Assembly: GCF_000422405.1 (NCBI RefSeq)
Contig: NZ_AULS01000009.1
Span: 62,001-126,000 of the forward strand
DNA: 64,000 nucleotides
From: Microbacterium luticocti DSM 19459
Lineage (GTDB): Bacteria > Actinomycetota > Actinomycetes > Actinomycetales > Microbacteriaceae
Direction: 5' to 3'
Below are positions 61,399 to 64,000 of this stretch, piece after piece. The notes under the pieces were generated by a model that was not told the DNA's origin, searched no databases, and saw only the letters and a program-made list of their open reading frames with translations. Both the position numbers and the translations under genes were made by a program. Positions within the stretch are counted from its first letter, which is position 1. Every line of letters begins with the position of its first letter.

Positions 61399-64000
61399 GT
61401 GTACAAACGGATACTGGCCGCGGTCGGTGCACTCGCGCTGACCGTCCCGGCATCGGCCGCGATGGCCGCCAACAACCCCGATTCCGATCCCGGTGCGCGC
61501 TTCACCGCGGCGTCCCCGATCCAGGTGTCCTCGGGATTCACACCCGTCGGCGCCGACCCGTCGCGGCGCGTCGATGTGATCGTGCAGATGACCGGCGACC
61601 CCGTCGCGGTCGTGCAGGCCGACAAGGGCCGTGAGCTCACGAAGACCGAGCGGAACTCCATCAAGGGCAAGCTCAAGAAGGAGCAGGACGCCGTCACCGG
61701 CACGATCCGCGCCAAAGGCGGCACCGTCGAGGCGCAGATGCAGTCGGCCTACAACGGCATCCAGGTGAGCATCCCGGCGGCGCAGGTCGACGCGCTCGCC
61801 TCGCTGCCGGGCGTGCAGGCCGTGCACCCCACACCGATCCACCGGGTCGACAACACCGTGTCGGTGCCGTTCCTCGGCATCCCCCAGGTGTGGAAGAACA
61901 CCGGATACACGGGCAAGAACGTCAAGATCGCCGTCATCGACACCGGCATCGACTACACCCACGCCGACTTCGGCGGCCCCGGCACCGTCGCCGCCTACGA
62001 GCAGGCGCACGCGGCCGAGGCTCAGCCCGCCAACCCGGCCTGGTTCGGCCCGAACGCTCCGCGTGTGAAGGGCGGCGTCGACCTGGTCGGCGACGCCTAT
62101 GACGCGAACGACCCCGACTCGGTGCCCAAGCCCGACGACAACCCGCTGGACTGCCAGGGCCACGGCAGCCACGTCGCCGGCACCGCCGGCGGCAGCGGTG
62201 TGCTCGCCGACGGCTCGACCTACACCGGGCCCTACGACGACACCACCGAGTCGAACACCTTCAAGGTCGGACCGGGCGTCGCCCCGCAGGCCGACCTGTA
62301 CGCGGTGCGCGTGTTCGGGTGCACCGGCAGCACGAACGTCGTCGTGCCGGCGATCGACTGGGCGGTCGACCACGGCATGGACGTGATCAACATGTCGCTC
62401 GGCTCGCCCTACGGCCGGCCGGGTGACCCCGATGCCGTCGCCGCCGCCAACGCGGTCGGCGCGGGCGTGGTGGTCATCGCGGCCGCCGGCAACGAGGGCC
62501 ACAACCCGTACCTCGCCGGTTCGCCCAGCGTCGGCGGCGGCGTGGTCTCGGTGTCGGCCGTCGACAGTGCCGCCACATTGCCCGGCGCCAAGGTCGCGCT
62601 GCCCGGGGCGACCCTGGACGCGGTGAACATGAACAACGCCGACGTGTCGAACGTGCCGCCGCAGAAGGTCGTGTACCTCGAAGACGACCCCGCCACCGAC
62701 GAGAACGAGGCGCTCGGCTGCAACAAGGACGACTACGTCAAGGCGGGCGTCACCGCCGGCGCCGGACAGCTCGCCGTCTCGCAGCGCGGCACCTGCGCCC
62801 TCGTGTTCAAGGGCCTGGCGGCGCAGGATGCGGGAGCGTCGAGTGCGCTCATCGTCAGCAACACCGACGACCTGCCGCCCTACGTCGGGCCGGTGGCCGC
62901 CGACCCGGGCAACGACATCCCCGAGGACCTCACGATCCCGCTGCTGGGTGTGGCACACGGTGACGATGCCGCGCTGAAGGCCGCGGTCGGGCAGTCCGCG
63001 ACCATCACCCCCGGAACGGTACCGAACCCGACCTACCGGCACTACGCCGACTTCACCTCGGGCGGACCGCGCTCGGGTGACAGCGCCGTGGCCCCCGACG
63101 TCGCCGCGCCCGGCGTGGCGATCTCGTCGGTCGCCGTGGGCTCGGGCTCGGGTTCGGCCGTGCTCTCGGGCACCTCGATGGCCACCCCGCACGTCGCCGG
63201 CGTGGCGGCACTGGTCGTCCAGGCCCACCCGGGCTGGGATGCCGCCGACATCGCCTCGTTGCTGTCGACCACGGCCGACCCTGACAAGGTCGTCGGGCAA
63301 GACAACACGGTCGGCGGCGTCGGGCTCGTCGACGCGGCGGCCGCCGTGGGCGAGCAGGTCACCGCATCCGGCGACACGTTCCGCACCACGAGTGGGCGCC
63401 AGTCGCAGCCGACGGTGAGCTTCGGGTTCGACAGCTCGAGCCTCGGGTTCGTCAAGGTGCGTACGATCACGCTGCACAACCACGGCAAGAAGACCGTCAC
63501 CTACACCGCATCGACCGCGGCTTCGGCCTCCAGCGCGAAGGCGAAGGTGTCGGTGTTCCCGTCGCGCGTCACGGTGCGGCCGGGCAAGTCCGCCACGGTC
63601 GTGGTGAGCCTGGCCGCGAAGGCGTCGGACGTGGGCTCGTCACTGGCCGACCAGTTCGGGTTCTCCCAGTTCTCGGGCGACGTCGTGTTCCACAGCCCGT
63701 CGTCGACGCTGCGGGTGCCGTACCTGCTGGTGCCCCGCAACGACGCCAACGTGCGCGTGACCCACGGGTCGGTCATCCCGAACAGCATCACCCGCAAGGG
63801 CGGCACCCAGAAGGTGACGCTGCGCAACCTGCTGGGCGGGCTGGATGCCTCGGCCGACTTCTACACGTGGGGGCTGAGTGACAAGTCCGACCTCGGCAAG
63901 AAGGTCGACGACCCCGGTGTCGACCTGCGCGCCGCCGGCGTGCAGTCAGCACCCACCGATGACGGTGACACGATGCTGGTGTTCGCGGTGAACACGTACA
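61399..64000 (+). CDS. secreted subtilisin-like serine protease (cut by window end)
   Basis: 867 residues visible, open at 64000. Signal peptide to about residue 24 (cleavage after ASAAMA); an inhibitor-I9-like propeptide (about 40-140); peptidase S8 with Asp181 in IAVIDTGIDY, His255 in GHGSHVAG and Ser593 in SGTSMATPHVAG. A PA domain is inserted at about 415-540, as in large actinobacterial and plant subtilases. After the protease a fibronectin-III-like region begins near residue 665. GTG start behind AGAAGG. It is probably a cell-surface or secreted endopeptidase. Confidence 0.92.
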   Translation, partial: MYKRILAAVGALALTVPASAAMAANNPDSDPGARFTAASPIQVSSGFTPVGADPSRRVDVIVQMTGDPVAVVQADKGRELTKTERNSIKGKLKKEQDAVTGTIRAKGGTVEAQMQSAYNGIQVSIPAAQVDALASLPGVQAVHPTPIHRVDNTVSVPFLGIPQVWKNTGYTGKNVKIAVIDTGIDYTHADFGGPGTVAAYEQAHAAEAQPANPAWFGPNAPRVKGGVDLVGDAYDANDPDSVPKPDDNPLDCQGHGSHVAGTAGGSGVLADGSTYTGPYDDTTESNTFKVGPGVAPQADLYAVRVFGCTGSTNVVVPAIDWAVDHGMDVINMSLGSPYGRPGDPDAVAAANAVGAGVVVIAAAGNEGHNPYLAGSPSVGGGVVSVSAVDSAATLPGAKVALPGATLDAVNMNNADVSNVPPQKVVYLEDDPATDENEALGCNKDDYVKAGVTAGAGQLAVSQRGTCALVFKGLAAQDAGASSALIVSNTDDLPPYVGPVAADPGNDIPEDLTIPLLGVAHGDDAALKAAVGQSATITPGTVPNPTYRHYADFTSGGPRSGDSAVAPDVAAPGVAISSVAVGSGSGSAVLSGTSMATPHVAGVAALVVQAHPGWDAADIASLLSTTADPDKVVGQDNTVGGVGLVDAAAAVGEQVTASGDTFRTTSGRQSQPTVSFGFDSSSLGFVKVRTITLHNHGKKTVTYTASTAASASSAKAKVSVFPSRVTVRPGKSATVVVSLAAKASDVGSSLADQFGFSQFSGDVVFHSPSSTLRVPYLLVPRNDANVRVTHGSVIPNSITRKGGTQKVTLRNLLGGLDASADFYTWGLSDKSDLGKKVDDPGVDLRAAGVQSAPTDDGDTMLVFAVNTY

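Overview
The window is GC-rich actinobacterial chromosome. Gene content and order (guaB, guaB3, SURF1, DUF3817, guaA; glmS, acpS, alr, tsaE, tsaB, rimI, tsaD; groES alone behind CIRCE operators) and many promoters abutting the start codon point to Microbacteriaceae, most likely Microbacterium or a close relative. This placement is inferred from gene content, not from a marker-gene comparison. I saw no tRNA, rRNA, CRISPR array, transposase or prophage gene.

Layout. 1-2.1 kb: fatty-acid oxidation genes (end of an acyl-CoA dehydrogenase, enoyl-CoA hydratase) and pantothenate kinase. 2.3-28.7 kb: a large cell-surface/exopolysaccharide locus. It holds an initiating sugar transferase, a WecG/TagA-type transferase, two GT4 enzymes, a fused GT2-GT2 enzyme, a Wzx-like flippase, two Wzz-like chain-length proteins, an O-antigen-ligase-like polymerase, an O-acetyltransferase-like protein, a secreted PIG-L deacetylase with three discoidin-like repeats, and a sugar-hydrolase-like lipoprotein. 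Embedded in it is an activation module: acyl carrier protein, an ACP-like protein without the carrier serine, asparagine-synthase-type amidotransferase, NAD-synthase-like ATP pyrophosphatase, a second AcpS-type phosphopantetheinyl transferase, an AMP-forming ligase, and two SGNH-like proteins carrying a GHQS motif. I infer that this module amidates and/or acylates the polysaccharide. 29.2-37.5 kb: glmS, acpS, alr and the t6A genes tsaE, tsaB, tsaD with rimI. 37.8-40.7 kb: a THUMP-like methyltransferase, groES and rarD. 40.9-46.8 kb: a branched-chain amino-acid ABC transporter (livK, livHMGF), whose LivH carries an extra secreted domain. 47.1-54.7 kb: guanine-nucleotide genes, interrupted by a roughly 1.8-kb repeat-flanked cassette with a DUF559 endonuclease-like gene. 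55-64 kb: a GT4 enzyme, stand-alone LigD polymerase, a Bax1-like membrane protein, a glycerophosphodiesterase, a membrane-anchored protein, and a secreted subtilisin-like protease cut by the window end.

The most unusual material is non-coding or lies at gene junctions. (1) A dispersed palindromic element of about 80 bp with ends CACAGGGTTCGGAGGATC occurs in six full copies and one partial copy. Two of the full copies are read in frame as C-terminal tails of AcpS and RimI. Four lie in the cassette around the DUF559 gene, which is itself bounded by 59-bp direct repeats. (2) Gene junctions are expanded by tandem duplications of stop/start contexts. The clearest is a 32-bp unit that creates three consecutive 11-codon mini-ORFs joined by ATGA overlaps between the flippase and a glycosyltransferase. 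(3) Four polysaccharide transcription units share GGGGA-type leader motifs (TTGGGGA or CTGGGGA), and three also share an 11-bp promoter-like motif. (4) The heptamer GGATGCC/GGCATCC recurs throughout, inside genes and in terminator stems.
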